Shown: piece by piece, positions 49,246 through 57,811 of the stretch
Position numbering within the stretch: the first letter of the stretch is position 1
Layout: every line of letters begins with the position of its first letter
Assembly: GCF_000282595.1 (NCBI RefSeq)
Contig: NZ_AKIZ01000016.1
Coordinates: 372,001 to 436,000, forward strand
Source of the DNA: Phyllobacterium sp. YR531
Lineage (GTDB): Bacteria; Pseudomonadota; Alphaproteobacteria; Rhizobiales; Rhizobiaceae
Direction: 5' to 3'
DNA length: 64,000 nucleotides
The notes under the pieces: model-generated
What the model saw: the letters and a program-made list of their open reading frames with translations, nothing else
Told to the model about the DNA's origin: nothing
Database searches by the model: none
Program-made: the position numbers and the translations under genes

Positions 49246-51627
49246 ATGCCGTCTACTGTTGGGGGGGGTACATTGTCGATTATTGATCCAGCTGAAGCCG
49301 CCGGGCTTCGTAACAAAATGAGCAGCGACAAGTCGCAGCTTGGCAAAATCTTTATCGCGAAGTCATCGAAGTTCCATTCCCGCAGCGTCGAACACAGCCT
49401 AGTTGAGGGATTACTCGAAGAAGGTTGGGAGGAATATGGCGAACCGCTGAAAACCAAGACACGTCTTCGTAAGCCGAAAAGCCACAATGTTAAATTTGAA
49501 GACGACATCTGGTGTCAGCTTTACCGCCTAGGCTACCGCATCCTAAATGTGGACGAAAACTTTTCTCTGCCCTTCGGGCCCAATCCGTCTGACAAGAAGC
49601 AGATAGACGTCGTTGCAATGGATGAAGACAGTGTCTTGCTCGTCGAATGCAAATCCAGCGAAAATCCGGCCAAGCCGCTATCGTACAAGACCGAATTCGA
49701 GGCCTTGCGTCTCCGCCTAGATGGTTACAGAAAGGCAATCGATCAAACTTTTGGTTCTGGCAAACGCCTAAAGTATATTTTCGCAACCAGGAACCTGAGG
49801 CTAAGTCGGGATTCTGCAGATATCATAAGACTCGTGGAGTCGGGCGGGTTTTACTACAATGATAATACATTCGAATACATCGATAGCCTCTTAAAGGCTT
49901 ACCGGGGTGCTGCTCACTATCAGTTCATGGGGCTGATAATGAAGGGACAGAGCATCAATAAGGAAAAGATTGAGGTTCCCGCCATCGAAGGCGCGATGGG
50001 CGGCAAAACATATTACATGTTTTCGCTGGAACCTAAGCTGCTGCTTAAAATCGGATTTGTCCTGCACCGAACTCGGGCAAACGAGTCCGAGATGCCTACC
50101 TACCAGCGTCTCCTCGTCCCGTCGCGGCTAAAGGGGATCACCAAATTCATTGACGGCGGCGGATTCTTTCCAAATTCGGCCATCTTGAATTTTAACGAAC
50201 GCGATACGAAACTCGAATTCAACGGTCAGCCACGTTCGAAGGACACAGCCTCACGAACTGGGGTGTTGAAGATTCCAAATGCGTTCGCGATCGCTTATAT
50301 CATCGACGGCCAACACCGGATCTACGGCTACGCAAACTCGAAATACAAGTCGAACAACACGATACCCGTCGTCGCATTCAAGAACCTCGACCCGAGCGAT
50401 CAGCTCGAACTGTTTATGCAGATCAACGAGAATCAGAAGGCCGTTAGCCCGACGCTACGAATTACTCTGGAGGAAGATCTATACTGGAATGCCAGCCGTC
50501 TGGATTCTCGGCTCAAAGCGCTAAGGTCCTCGGTGGTTCGGGCGTTGGGGGGTGATCCTTCCGGTCCGCTTTACAACAAAATTTCACTCGGTGAAGACAG
50601 AGCTATACTGCAAGCTAAACCGTTCGCGGATGCACTAATCAAGTGCAAGCTGTTGCCCGAAGCCAGGGGCAACAGCTTTGTTGAGGGAACCACTGTGCCA
50701 TCTTTATACGACGCCGCCAACCTCGAACACGGTGACGAAATGATGAAGGCGCGCAGCAGAGCGGTTGGCCTTATCACCGCCAGCTATGAGCTTGCAGAGG
50801 AACACCTTGGACAAGGCAAGGAAGCACTGGGCACTTATATCTTGTCGAACAGGGGTAGCTTTGCGTTCATATCGCTTGTCGGCGATCTTCATGCAGTCGA
50901 AGCCGGACGGGGCTCGATTTCTATAAGGTCGACCACAGAGCAGAGGATAACCGCAATTGGGAAATACCTGCTCGTGCTTTTCGATGCGTTGAAAACGATG
51001 ACGCCCGAGGATGCCAAAGTCTTGACCGGGAAACTCGGCAGCGGTGCAGAAACAACTTGGCTCCGGTTTTTTCAGAGCTACATCAACAACAAATTCGCTG
51101 ACTATAACCCGCCTGAGCTGCAGGATTGGCGAGAGCGGCAAGACAAGGCGCTCCAGACCCGAGGACGGGCGATCGGTACCCAGATCGAGCGACACATGAA
51201 GAATTTCATTATTGCACAATTGAAAGCACTTTTTGGCGAAAATTGGGATATCGAGATCGGCACGATCCAACGTGAATGCGAGTCGCGCGCCAAGGAACAG
51301 ATGGAAAAAAACTATAAAGATGGGCTCGGCCGTACTGAAATACCATGGACGGATCAGTTTTTCATCAAAGACTACAAAACTATTATTGAGAAATACTGGT
51401 CAAAGAAGCCAGACGACGACGCAGGCACCGAGTCGTTCGAGCAGCATTTTTCGATCGATGTCGGGCACGGCTTCAACAGCAAGGCCGACAAAATCAAATG
51501 GATTTCGCTTTTCAACAGCCTACGGAACAACTGGGCGCATGAGGGGACAAAGGACAAGGGCTTGAACAAGAGCGATGTCGAGCTTTTGACGAAGATTCAA
51601 AACCGACTGGGTTTGAAATTCCCTTAG
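49246..51627 (+). CDS. Nuclease-like / DGQHR / HEPN-like multidomain protein
   Basis: A 793-residue protein with three recognisable parts. (1) At 85-140 a PD-(D/E)XK-like core: QIDVVAMDED (Asp121) and LLVECKSSEN (Glu134, Lys136). (2) At 340-405 a DGQHR domain (Asp354-Arg358) with LFMQINENQKAVSP, as in DndB and DpdB of DNA-modification systems. (3) Near the end LRNNWAHEG, an R-x4-H motif (Arg760, His765) of HEPN type in a helical tail. A possible modification-dependent restriction or abortive-infection effector paired with the Dam-type gene (inference). Eight Gs follow the start at 49261. No close full-length family is known to me. Confidence 0.85.
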   Translation: MPSTVGGGTLSIIDPAEAAGLRNKMSSDKSQLGKIFIAKSSKFHSRSVEHSLVEGLLEEGWEEYGEPLKTKTRLRKPKSHNVKFEDDIWCQLYRLGYRILNVDENFSLPFGPNPSDKKQIDVVAMDEDSVLLVECKSSENPAKPLSYKTEFEALRLRLDGYRKAIDQTFGSGKRLKYIFATRNLRLSRDSADIIRLVESGGFYYNDNTFEYIDSLLKAYRGAAHYQFMGLIMKGQSINKEKIEVPAIEGAMGGKTYYMFSLEPKLLLKIGFVLHRTRANESEMPTYQRLLVPSRLKGITKFIDGGGFFPNSAILNFNERDTKLEFNGQPRSKDTASRTGVLKIPNAFAIAYIIDGQHRIYGYANSKYKSNNTIPVVAFKNLDPSDQLELFMQINENQKAVSPTLRITLEEDLYWNASRLDSRLKALRSSVVRALGGDPSGPLYNKISLGEDRAILQAKPFADALIKCKLLPEARGNSFVEGTTVPSLYDAANLEHGDEMMKARSRAVGLITASYELAEEHLGQGKEALGTYILSNRGSFAFISLVGDLHAVEAGRGSISIRSTTEQRITAIGKYLLVLFDALKTMTPEDAKVLTGKLGSGAETTWLRFFQSYINNKFADYNPPELQDWRERQDKALQTRGRAIGTQIERHMKNFIIAQLKALFGENWDIEIGTIQRECESRAKEQMEKNYKDGLGRTEIPWTDQFFIKDYKTIIEKYWSKKPDDDAGTESFEQHFSIDVGHGFNSKADKIKWISLFNSLRNNWAHEGTKDKGLNKSDVELLTKIQNRLGLKFP
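49261..49268 (+). repeat. Poly-G tract (8 G) in the 5' coding region
   Basis: GGGGGGGG encodes Gly codons 6-8 of the DGQHR protein. A one-base slip would put the N-terminus out of frame; internal starts (TTG 49273, ATG 49318) could bypass it. Confidence 0.85.
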
Positions 51628-51747
51628 CGGTCTCGTCGTAAACTTGGGAACGAGCCTCCTCGGTCGCGTAAGAAAAAATAACGGCTTACGTACGGAAACG
51701 TCGCAATCAGTTTTAATATTCAATGAGATATATTTGGTCTTACGACG

Positions 51748-52344
51748 TCAAGCCGCGGATCGTGATGCGATGGTCAGTTGTTGGGGATCGAACTCCACTG
51801 AAGTCATTCGCCCAAACAGTTCAAGCAGTGTTCTGACCTTGCCAGACTGAGTGACTTCGTCAACGACGCCCCCAAAACTGGCAAACGGGCTCCCCTCTCC
51901 GGTAACAAATACCGACATACCTACTGGGAATTGACGTCTCGTGTTCTGCTTGACGGAAACAGTCTCCTCCTTGCGGTGAATGCGGGCAGCACGGGTATCA
52001 TCGAAGTCCATCTCGATTTCTGACAGATAGATATTTTCTACGCTTTTCTCTGAGACTCGGGTTGGTTGGCCGTTTACACCTAGGATACCTTCAACGCCAT
52101 CGCAATTGCGTAGCCGGTAGAAGTCAGGATTGACCTTCGGCTGCCCAACAAACAGATACCGCGGCATTAGCGGCTGCTCTTTGACGAAATACGCCTTTGT
52201 TCGACGATGCTGCACCTCGACACGGCGCCGCGGAAAATACACGTCGTATCCAGCCTTGCGGATGTGTTCGAAAGCCTTTCCCTCGCCTTTCACGATAGTC
52301 CGGACGACATACCAGTGCTTGTCTTTGTCTATTCCCGCTTTCAT
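51748..52344 (-). CDS. NusG-like transcription antiterminator
   Basis: A 198-residue protein. An NGN domain (WYVVRTIVKGEGKAFEHIRK, then YFPRRRVEVQ, PRYLFVG) is followed by a KOW-type segment (FPVGMSVFVTGEGSPFASFGGVVDEV) and a strand FGRMTSVEFDPQQL. It resembles phage-borne NusG/RfaH-type factors that bind RNA polymerase. Last gene of the leftward early operon and next upstream of the leftward late genes, so it may allow their full transcription. AGGACAGGAC precedes ATG 52344. Confidence 0.85.
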   Translation of the reverse strand: MKAGIDKDKHWYVVRTIVKGEGKAFEHIRKAGYDVYFPRRRVEVQHRRTKAYFVKEQPLMPRYLFVGQPKVNPDFYRLRNCDGVEGILGVNGQPTRVSEKSVENIYLSEIEMDFDDTRAARIHRKEETVSVKQNTRRQFPVGMSVFVTGEGSPFASFGGVVDEVTQSGKVRTLLELFGRMTSVEFDPQQLTIASRSAA

Positions 52345-52371
52345 GTCCTGTCCTGTCCGTTTAGAGCGCTG

Positions 52372-53283
52372 CTATGCTGCTGCTTTGAATTCGTGCCAGT
52401 CCTTGCCATCATCGGGCGATAGAAGGCTTTTGGGAACGATGCAGCCATCCAATCCTGGCATTGGACCCCACTCAGGCGTTGACCAGTATTTCCGCTCCCG
52501 TGCGAGCTTCAGGCGGCCAGTCCAGCGCTTGTCGTCGGCTTCTGGTGTCGAAGGCTTGATGATCCCTTGACCGGCCTGTACACGGCGATTGTGAGCGTCC
52601 CTGATCGCGTCAGTGAAATACGACCACGATCCGACAGGACGCGAGAGCCGCTGTGCTTTCGCCCTGATGGTTGGAAGGATATCGGTTTCGAGATCAACTC
52701 CGGCAGAGATCAGGCCAAGAATGGCGCTGAGGTTCAGGGCACCATGAGGCTGGATGTTCCCCTCTCCGATTGCTTCGATCAGCTTTGCTTGGATATCGTC
52801 CAATTTTTCAGGCGGCGCTGAAGATACTACGCCGCTAGGCGTATTATCTTTATCTGTGTCTGTGTCTGTGTCTGTGTCTGTATCTGCTTCTGCTTGGTTG
52901 AACGGCCGTTGAACGTCCGTTGAAACGGGTGATTGTTTTTGTTGCCTTTTTTCGGCACTTGCCAAACCTGCTTTGGAATTGATTTTCAAACCGTCCGCAC
53001 GCTTTTGAATTTCAGCTTCTGCGCGCTTGTTTTTGAGGTAGCCATTTTCGAGTTCTAGCTTGCCCAAGGCGATCAGCTTTTCGACCGATCTGGTGAATGC
53101 AGGAACCCTCATTCCGCAGTATGTAGCAAGCCTGAAATGGTTCAGTGCAACAGGTCCATTCTCTTCATAAATCTGGCAAAGCAGCATGGTGTAGACGCCG
53201 ACATCTTGGGCTGAAAGGCCACGAACACCATTCATGAAGTCGGCAGGATAGAAGCTGAAATACGGAATATGTTTACGGCTCAT
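52372..53283 (-). CDS. DUF1376 replication-associated protein
   Basis: A 303-residue protein. The start MSRKHIPYFSFYPADFMNGV is the DUF1376 signature (winged-helix-like N-terminus, about 1-90). A linker with a repeated Asp-Thr run (DTDTDTDTD, about 140-150) leads to a basic C-terminal domain (GSWSYFTDAIRDAHNRR). It sits before dnaB, as do phage replication initiators. The linker is encoded by a hexanucleotide repeat at 52853. Confidence 0.82.
   Translation of the reverse strand: MSRKHIPYFSFYPADFMNGVRGLSAQDVGVYTMLLCQIYEENGPVALNHFRLATYCGMRVPAFTRSVEKLIALGKLELENGYLKNKRAEAEIQKRADGLKINSKAGLASAEKRQQKQSPVSTDVQRPFNQAEADTDTDTDTDTDKDNTPSGVVSSAPPEKLDDIQAKLIEAIGEGNIQPHGALNLSAILGLISAGVDLETDILPTIRAKAQRLSRPVGSWSYFTDAIRDAHNRRVQAGQGIIKPSTPEADDKRWTGRLKLARERKYWSTPEWGPMPGLDGCIVPKSLLSPDDGKDWHEFKAAA
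52853..52882 (-). repeat. Hexanucleotide tandem repeat in the DUF1376 gene
   Basis: Four perfect TCTGTG units and one imperfect (plus strand) encode alternating Asp-Thr. Unit changes would alter linker length by two residues without a frameshift. Confidence 0.85.
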
Positions 53284-53284
53284 C

Positions 53285-54715
53285 TCAATACCTCGACCCG
53301 TTTCTGACAGTGGAGCAGGCGATATCGACGAACAGATCAACGTTCGTAACCGGCCCGTTCCGCTGCTTGGCAATGTGGAATTCAAGCTTGTTCTGGCAAT
53401 CCGCCAGCTTCTCAATGCGCTCCATTTCCTTCTCAGGGCTGGAAGCCTTCTCGCGGTCGAGATAATAGGCCTCGCGGTAGAGGAAGATGATTGTATCTGC
53501 GTCCTGCTCGATTGCTCCACTGTCGCGAAGGCTGGAGAGTTGCGGACGCTTGTCGGCTTGCTGCTCAAGTCCGCGGTTAAGTTGGGATAGAGCTACAACA
53601 GCGATTCCGTATTCACGCGCCATGGTTTTAAGCGCGCCGGTCATTTCAGCAATCTCGTTTGTCCGGTTGCCGGCGTATCGGTTGGAAGCTTTGATCAGGC
53701 CAAGATGATCGATAACGAGAACATCAAGCTTCTGGCCCATCTTCTCAGCTTTAATCATCAGGGATTCGGTCTTGATGCGGATGTCAGTAATCGACAGGCC
53801 AGACTGATCTTCGATCCAGAGCGGTAGTTGCTCCATATCCTTGGTTGCGGCTTCAAGCGCCTGTAGGTCGCCGGACTTAATTCTGCCTGTAATCAGATCT
53901 TGATAAGGAACCTTAACGTTCCTATCGTAGGCAATGTCTGTGATGGCACGGGCAGCAAGTTTGTCAGCATCCATTTCGAGAGAGATAAAGCCAACACCAG
54001 CCCCAGCCTTTGCCGCCTTGAGCGATACAGAAAGGCCTACTGTAGTTTTGCCCATGGATGGGCGCGCACCGATCAGCGTCAGGTCACGGCGCTGTATGCC
54101 GCCTGTAAGGCGATTAACGTCTGTCAGACCCCAAGTAACGCCTGTAAGGCCGGAGCCGCGCTCTATTGCTTCGCGGGTTGCGGCAAATGCGTTGGTGGAT
54201 GCATCACCAACGGTGACTTGTGTCTTGCGTTTTGGTCCGCGACGAACATCAGAAAGAATATCGTCAAACACCAGACCGGCATTCGTAACGAGTTCGACAG
54301 GATTAGTTGCAGGATCATTGGCAGCAGCATGAAGGCGTGCCGCTTCATTTGAGAGTGATACACGAGCCCATTGCTCAATGATCTTGCGGGCGTTCTTTTC
54401 CAGACCGTCTGGACCGTTGAGTGTGCTCGCAACCATGCTGGCGAGATAGGCATTGACTGGCTTGTCGAGTTTTCGCCTTACAGCTTCGGCAAATTCTTCG
54501 GAAATCAGCTTTGCGACAACTGGCATCGCCGTGGAATTGTATCGGTCGTGGGCGGAGCGGATGACACCGAAGAGAATACGGTGCAGGTCTTCAACGAAGT
54601 GATGGTCTTCCAGCACGCCGGCAATACGGCGGAAGTCACCGCCACCAAGCAGTGTTCCAAGGACCTCTTGTTCGATCTCAATAATGAAACCTTGCACGGG
54701 AGCTTGCATATTCAT
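53285..54715 (-). CDS. Replicative DNA helicase DnaB-like
   Basis: A 476-residue DnaB-family helicase. N-terminal DnaB_N domain (about 10-110); Walker A GARPSMGKTT (about 210); Walker B LDVLVIDHLGLI; arginine-containing motif SSLRDSGAIEQDADTIIFLYR; C-terminal IAKQRNGPV. It unwinds DNA at the phage replication fork. GGAGG lies before ATG 54715. The final codons adjoin the DUF1376 start. Confidence 0.93.
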   Translation of the reverse strand: MNMQAPVQGFIIEIEQEVLGTLLGGGDFRRIAGVLEDHHFVEDLHRILFGVIRSAHDRYNSTAMPVVAKLISEEFAEAVRRKLDKPVNAYLASMVASTLNGPDGLEKNARKIIEQWARVSLSNEAARLHAAANDPATNPVELVTNAGLVFDDILSDVRRGPKRKTQVTVGDASTNAFAATREAIERGSGLTGVTWGLTDVNRLTGGIQRRDLTLIGARPSMGKTTVGLSVSLKAAKAGAGVGFISLEMDADKLAARAITDIAYDRNVKVPYQDLITGRIKSGDLQALEAATKDMEQLPLWIEDQSGLSITDIRIKTESLMIKAEKMGQKLDVLVIDHLGLIKASNRYAGNRTNEIAEMTGALKTMAREYGIAVVALSQLNRGLEQQADKRPQLSSLRDSGAIEQDADTIIFLYREAYYLDREKASSPEKEMERIEKLADCQNKLEFHIAKQRNGPVTNVDLFVDIACSTVRNGSRY

Positions 54716-54915
54716 CGCTTGCCTCCGATCACAACGCACTTATCAAGAACCTCTTTCTGGTCTTCAGACATAAAAAGGTTGAGCCAAAGACGCCATGCGC
54801 GACCGGCCTCTATACCGTCCTCAAGGCTGCCAGTCTGCTTGGCGCGTTCCTGGCACTCGATATAATGATCCCAAGAGGATTCGAAGCGGGAATTGAGATG
54901 AATTACATTGCTCAT
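54712..54915 (-). CDS. Small early-operon protein
   Basis: A 67-residue protein (MSNVIHLNSRFESSWDHYIE; AGRAWRLWLNLFMSEDQKE). It overlaps both neighbours by 4 bases, so it is translationally coupled within the replication operon. Function unknown. Confidence 0.7.
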   Translation of the reverse strand: MSNVIHLNSRFESSWDHYIECQERAKQTGSLEDGIEAGRAWRLWLNLFMSEDQKEVLDKCVVIGGKR

Positions 54916-55274
54916 GATTTCACCAATACGATGTCGTGACCGAACACAGCCCGAAACAGTTTCGCCTTCAGTTTGAAGTCTTTTGTGGCAAAGCCCTTTA
55001 CGTCTTCAGTGACGCAGGTTTTGGAATGAACGTGCCAATAACGGAAGTCGCCGACATAGGTGCAAACCTCGACGCCATTGACCGTCATCTTGAACTTGGG
55101 CTGCAGTTCAAGGTCGACGATTTCACCAGCCGCCTGTAATAGCTTAAGTTCGGCATAGCGCTTCGCTTCTGCCTTGCTGGCGAACACAATCCCATCAAGC
55201 TCAAAGCGTTCGTTTCCAAACTTGCTCGGTGTCTTGGTAAGGCGCTTGCGGAAATCGGCGGCAGACATCCTCAT
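54912..55274 (-). CDS. DUF1064 nuclease-like protein
   Basis: A 120-residue protein of the DUF1064 type: FELDGIVFASKAEAKRYAELKLL, LELQPKFKM, TYVGDFRYW, EDVKGFATKDFKLKAKLF. The D...ExK-like arrangement (GDF...VKG...KLK) suggests a small endonuclease fold, plausibly for phage DNA processing. GGAGG sits 7 bases before ATG 55274; 4-base overlaps on both sides. Confidence 0.78.
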   Translation of the reverse strand: MRMSAADFRKRLTKTPSKFGNERFELDGIVFASKAEAKRYAELKLLQAAGEIVDLELQPKFKMTVNGVEVCTYVGDFRYWHVHSKTCVTEDVKGFATKDFKLKAKLFRAVFGHDIVLVKS

Positions 55275-55958
55275 TCGGCTGCCTCCGCGAATAAATTGGA
55301 TTGACGCGCATCAGCATTCCGGTCGAGCATACGAAGGACTGTTTCGCCTTGGTGCTTCTTGTCCCAAACGAACCATGCATTGAGCATTGGTGGTGCGCCC
55401 TGCCCTGTAAAGTCGATCTTCCAGCGCATGAGATAGACCCGTGCGGGTGGATGCTTGGCGTAAAAGTGTTTCAAGCCACCCGCACCCGGCCAACCCCAAT
55501 TCATGAGCAGCGCCATGTATTCTACGTCGAGAGTATCGAGCGCATGCTTGAGCCAGCGAGCCTTACCCATTGCCCCATCCACATTCAGAGAACGGCGGGT
55601 TGGTGATGATCGCTGGAGATTGAGACACACCGAAATCGTAGAAGGATTGGATAGCCGCGCCGCAGCCTCGGTCGATCATGTCGGAAGCTACCGTATAGAG
55701 TCCTAGTGCTTGCATCTCGCGGATCATCGCGCCATCACCACATGCCGGTTCCCAGATCAGGTCAAACTCGCGTAACCGGTCTATCTCTGCATGAAGGAAC
55801 GCGCGGGTAGGTTCTGGTGGTGTTGGGTAGAAGTCATCCTCCTCACGCTCGAGGTTCTCAACGCGCTCATAACTTCCATCAAGATTTCGCTGAACAACCG
55901 GCTTAGACTTCTTGCCAGTGGCGCGGAAAAGCCCGCGTGCTGATGCTGCCTTGCCCAT
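55271..55958 (-). pseudogene. Adenine-type DNA methyltransferase split by a +1 base
   Basis: Two frames make one enzyme. 55563-55958 encodes DDFYPTPPEPTRAFL, WEPACGDGAMIREM (SAM motif I) and IITNPPFSECG (NPPF motif IV), then stops early. 55271-55570 encodes the rest (KARWLKHALDTLDVEYMALLM to the end). Removing one G from the four-G run at 55573-55576 joins them as SECG-W-A-M-GKARW. Translation of the second half can start at ATG 55570. It could be a real mutation, a programmed shift or a read error. Confidence 0.75.
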
Positions 55959-56074
55959 CAGAACCTCTCCCCGAATATCCAAGGAGCAGCAATCCAAGCT
56001 ATGCAGAGTATAGCGAGGACAATTCCCAAAAGCAGATCACGGAGGCTGATGGAGTCGGGCTGGTTGTCGTTCAT
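55958..56074 (-). CDS. 38-residue membrane peptide
   Basis: ATG 56074 encodes MNDNQPDSISLRDLLLG and a membrane helix (LLGIVLAILCIAWIAAPWIF). It is coupled by 4-base (ATGA) overlap upstream and 3-base overlap downstream. Function unknown. Confidence 0.6.
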   Translation of the reverse strand: MNDNQPDSISLRDLLLGIVLAILCIAWIAAPWIFGERF

Positions 56075-56721
56075 GCTGCCAGCCTCCGATAGCGTTCCGG
56101 GGCATTAAACAGAAAGAGTGCTTTTGAAAGGCCTGCGGGCGTAGCGCTTCTGCGATCTGCACGGTCGCTGCTAGGAGCCATGAGCCACATTTTCGATCCT
56201 AGTAAAGGATCAACCGGCTTCTTTTCTGGCAGGACAAAGCCATTGCCAACCCAAAGACCAGTCTTTTTTGTGTAAGCATCCTCGGCTGGATCGTCTGCGT
56301 AGCCAGCATAATGACAAGGATGAATATAATAATCGGGCTTGCCAATATGTGGCAGTCCCGAAAGTACACCTACTGGATTCTCGCAGAAATATGGCGCGCC
56401 AGACCAAGCGGCACACTGTCTGCCAGCTTCGAACAATTCGATTGCATCGCGAAGCAGAATACCGCCCTTCTTCTCGAAATCGCGAGCGCCGGCGAGGGTA
56501 ACATCAGTGCATGGCGACATGGAGCCGACGAAGACAATATTGAGGCCAGCCGGAGGCCGCCAAGAACGGGCATCTCCCCAAACGAAATTGATGAGGCCCT
56601 CTTTTCGATCACGGCGAATGGAATGCTGTGTGTCAACGCACCAGCACTCTATGCCAGCCTCAGCCCAGGGACGGGCTGCAATACCGGTTTTGTCATAGAG
56701 GAAAATTGCCGCGTCCCTCAT
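56071..56721 (-). CDS. C5-cytosine methyltransferase-like protein
   Basis: A 216-residue protein resembling phage cytosine methyltransferases. FVGSMSPCTDVTLAGAR holds the Pro-Cys of the catalytic loop, with CENPVGVLSGLP and GIAARPWAEAGIECWCVD at the SAM side. The protein is short compared with full Dcm enzymes, lacking a clear target-recognition domain, so activity is uncertain. It would protect phage DNA or mark it. Confidence 0.7.
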   Translation of the reverse strand: MRDAAIFLYDKTGIAARPWAEAGIECWCVDTQHSIRRDRKEGLINFVWGDARSWRPPAGLNIVFVGSMSPCTDVTLAGARDFEKKGGILLRDAIELFEAGRQCAAWSGAPYFCENPVGVLSGLPHIGKPDYYIHPCHYAGYADDPAEDAYTKKTGLWVGNGFVLPEKKPVDPLLGSKMWLMAPSSDRADRRSATPAGLSKALFLFNAPERYRRLAA

Positions 56722-56942
56722 GGCCGCACCGCCAATTGAATGGAGCGAGCCTCACCAGGACGACGGCAAAGATATCCGCGCTCTTCAAGAGCATCGACGA
56801 GCCGAGCAATGCCGCTCTTCGAGGAAAGCCCCAAGGCAACTTTCATTTCGTCGTATGACGGCGAGTATTTGTTGGTATCAACGAAAGATTGAAACGCATC
56901 GAGATATTCACGTTGACGCGGGGTAATTCCGGCTACTGTCAT
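56718..56942 (-). CDS. LexA DNA-binding-domain-like protein
   Basis: A 74-residue protein: ITPRQREYLDAFQSFVDTNKY and PSYDEMKVALGLSSKSGIARLVDALEERGYL are the LexA N-terminal winged helix. The peptidase half is absent. It may compete for SOS-box-like sites or regulate the phage. GGGAGATCACAA precedes ATG 56942. Confidence 0.8.
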   Translation of the reverse strand: MTVAGITPRQREYLDAFQSFVDTNKYSPSYDEMKVALGLSSKSGIARLVDALEERGYLCRRPGEARSIQLAVRP

Positions 56943-57023
56943 TTGTGATCTCCCTGCTGCATCTTTTCTCGGTGTTGCGGTTTCTCTCGCTGGACAAATC
57001 GACGCCAAAAGGCCCTGACCTTA

Positions 57024-57389
57024 TTAATTGCGGTTCGCGATGCTCTTCCCAGCAACAAGATCGCCCAGCCACACAGCTTTCGAATTGGGTGCATGGCGTT
57101 CCCTCTCAGTTTCGTAGAGTTGGTCTGTTTTGTCGGACACCTTCTGGTAGGCCTCAGCGATTGCCGCGAAGCTGGAAAGCATCATGTCTTTCATTTCCCG
57201 CCGGTGGCGCAGGCGCAGGAGGATTGATGCCGGAGCACCAAGCTTTCTCTGCACACGGTGCGCTGCGGCTTCGATAGTGTCGCCCATGCCCCGATACTCG
57301 CGGCGCAAAAGGAACTCGCCCATTACGCGGGCCTCTTTGACGTAGACGTCAGTCATTTTGTCGTCCTCGACAGAACGTTTGTTACCCAT
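57024..57389 (-). CDS. Early-operon hypothetical
   Basis: A 121-residue basic helical protein (EARVMGEFLLRREYRGMGDT; LRLRHRREMKDMMLSSFAAIAEAYQKV). Start 57389 (ATG 57356 is an alternative). It overlaps the previous gene. The helical, basic make-up suggests nucleic-acid contact, not proven. Confidence 0.65.
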   Translation of the reverse strand: MGNKRSVEDDKMTDVYVKEARVMGEFLLRREYRGMGDTIEAAAHRVQRKLGAPASILLRLRHRREMKDMMLSSFAAIAEAYQKVSDKTDQLYETERERHAPNSKAVWLGDLVAGKSIANRN

Positions 57390-57811
57390 GACAAAAAATC
57401 TCCAATACGGTTGCTGTCATGATGAGCAGCCGCAGAACGGAGAGCAGTGAGATAGTGGATGAAGCGACCAGCAACCGGAGCGATGGGGATCACGAGGTTG
57501 ATGATTGGTCGGAAAAACAGATTGGATTTCTCGCAGCCCGTGTCCTGTCCGACGTAGCCAAAGCGAGAAAAAGGACGGAGGGTGCCAACGCCGTGGCGCC
57601 CTCCGTCAGCATTGCTCAAGCCAGCTTGGGAGGTCGGGAGGACGTGGCGAGCAATAGGGATAAGGTCGGCGGCGCTGTACCGGCAGTTCGAGGTTCTAAA
57701 GGGGCAAGAGACCCATCCCATCGCCAGCCACCGCCTGACGCGCAGACGAAACGACGGGAACCGAAATATCGTAGTGTTACCTACTCTGGCGGTTAGTGAT
57801 GCGAGGCTCAT
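57353..57811 (-). CDS. Early-operon hypothetical, basic
   Basis: A 152-residue frame, Arg-rich, beginning MSLASLTARVGNTTIFRF. Support is mainly contextual: its ATG overlaps the preceding stop by 4 bases after GAGG, and its end overlaps the next start. A rightward frame of 125 residues over the same bases is less well placed. Confidence 0.5.
   Translation of the reverse strand: MSLASLTARVGNTTIFRFPSFRLRVRRWLAMGWVSCPFRTSNCRYSAADLIPIARHVLPTSQAGLSNADGGRHGVGTLRPFSRFGYVGQDTGCEKSNLFFRPIINLVIPIAPVAGRFIHYLTALRSAAAHHDSNRIGDFLSWVTNVLSRTTK

Noticed and set aside
52847-52890. The short repeats as a CRISPR array
   Set aside because: They are contiguous six-base units in a coding region without spacers. 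No CRISPR-like repeat-spacer pattern was found in the window.
57419-57796. A 125-residue rightward frame
   Set aside because: The leftward frame at 57353-57811 fits the operon by its overlaps at both ends, so the rightward frame is taken as a shadow, though the choice is not certain.
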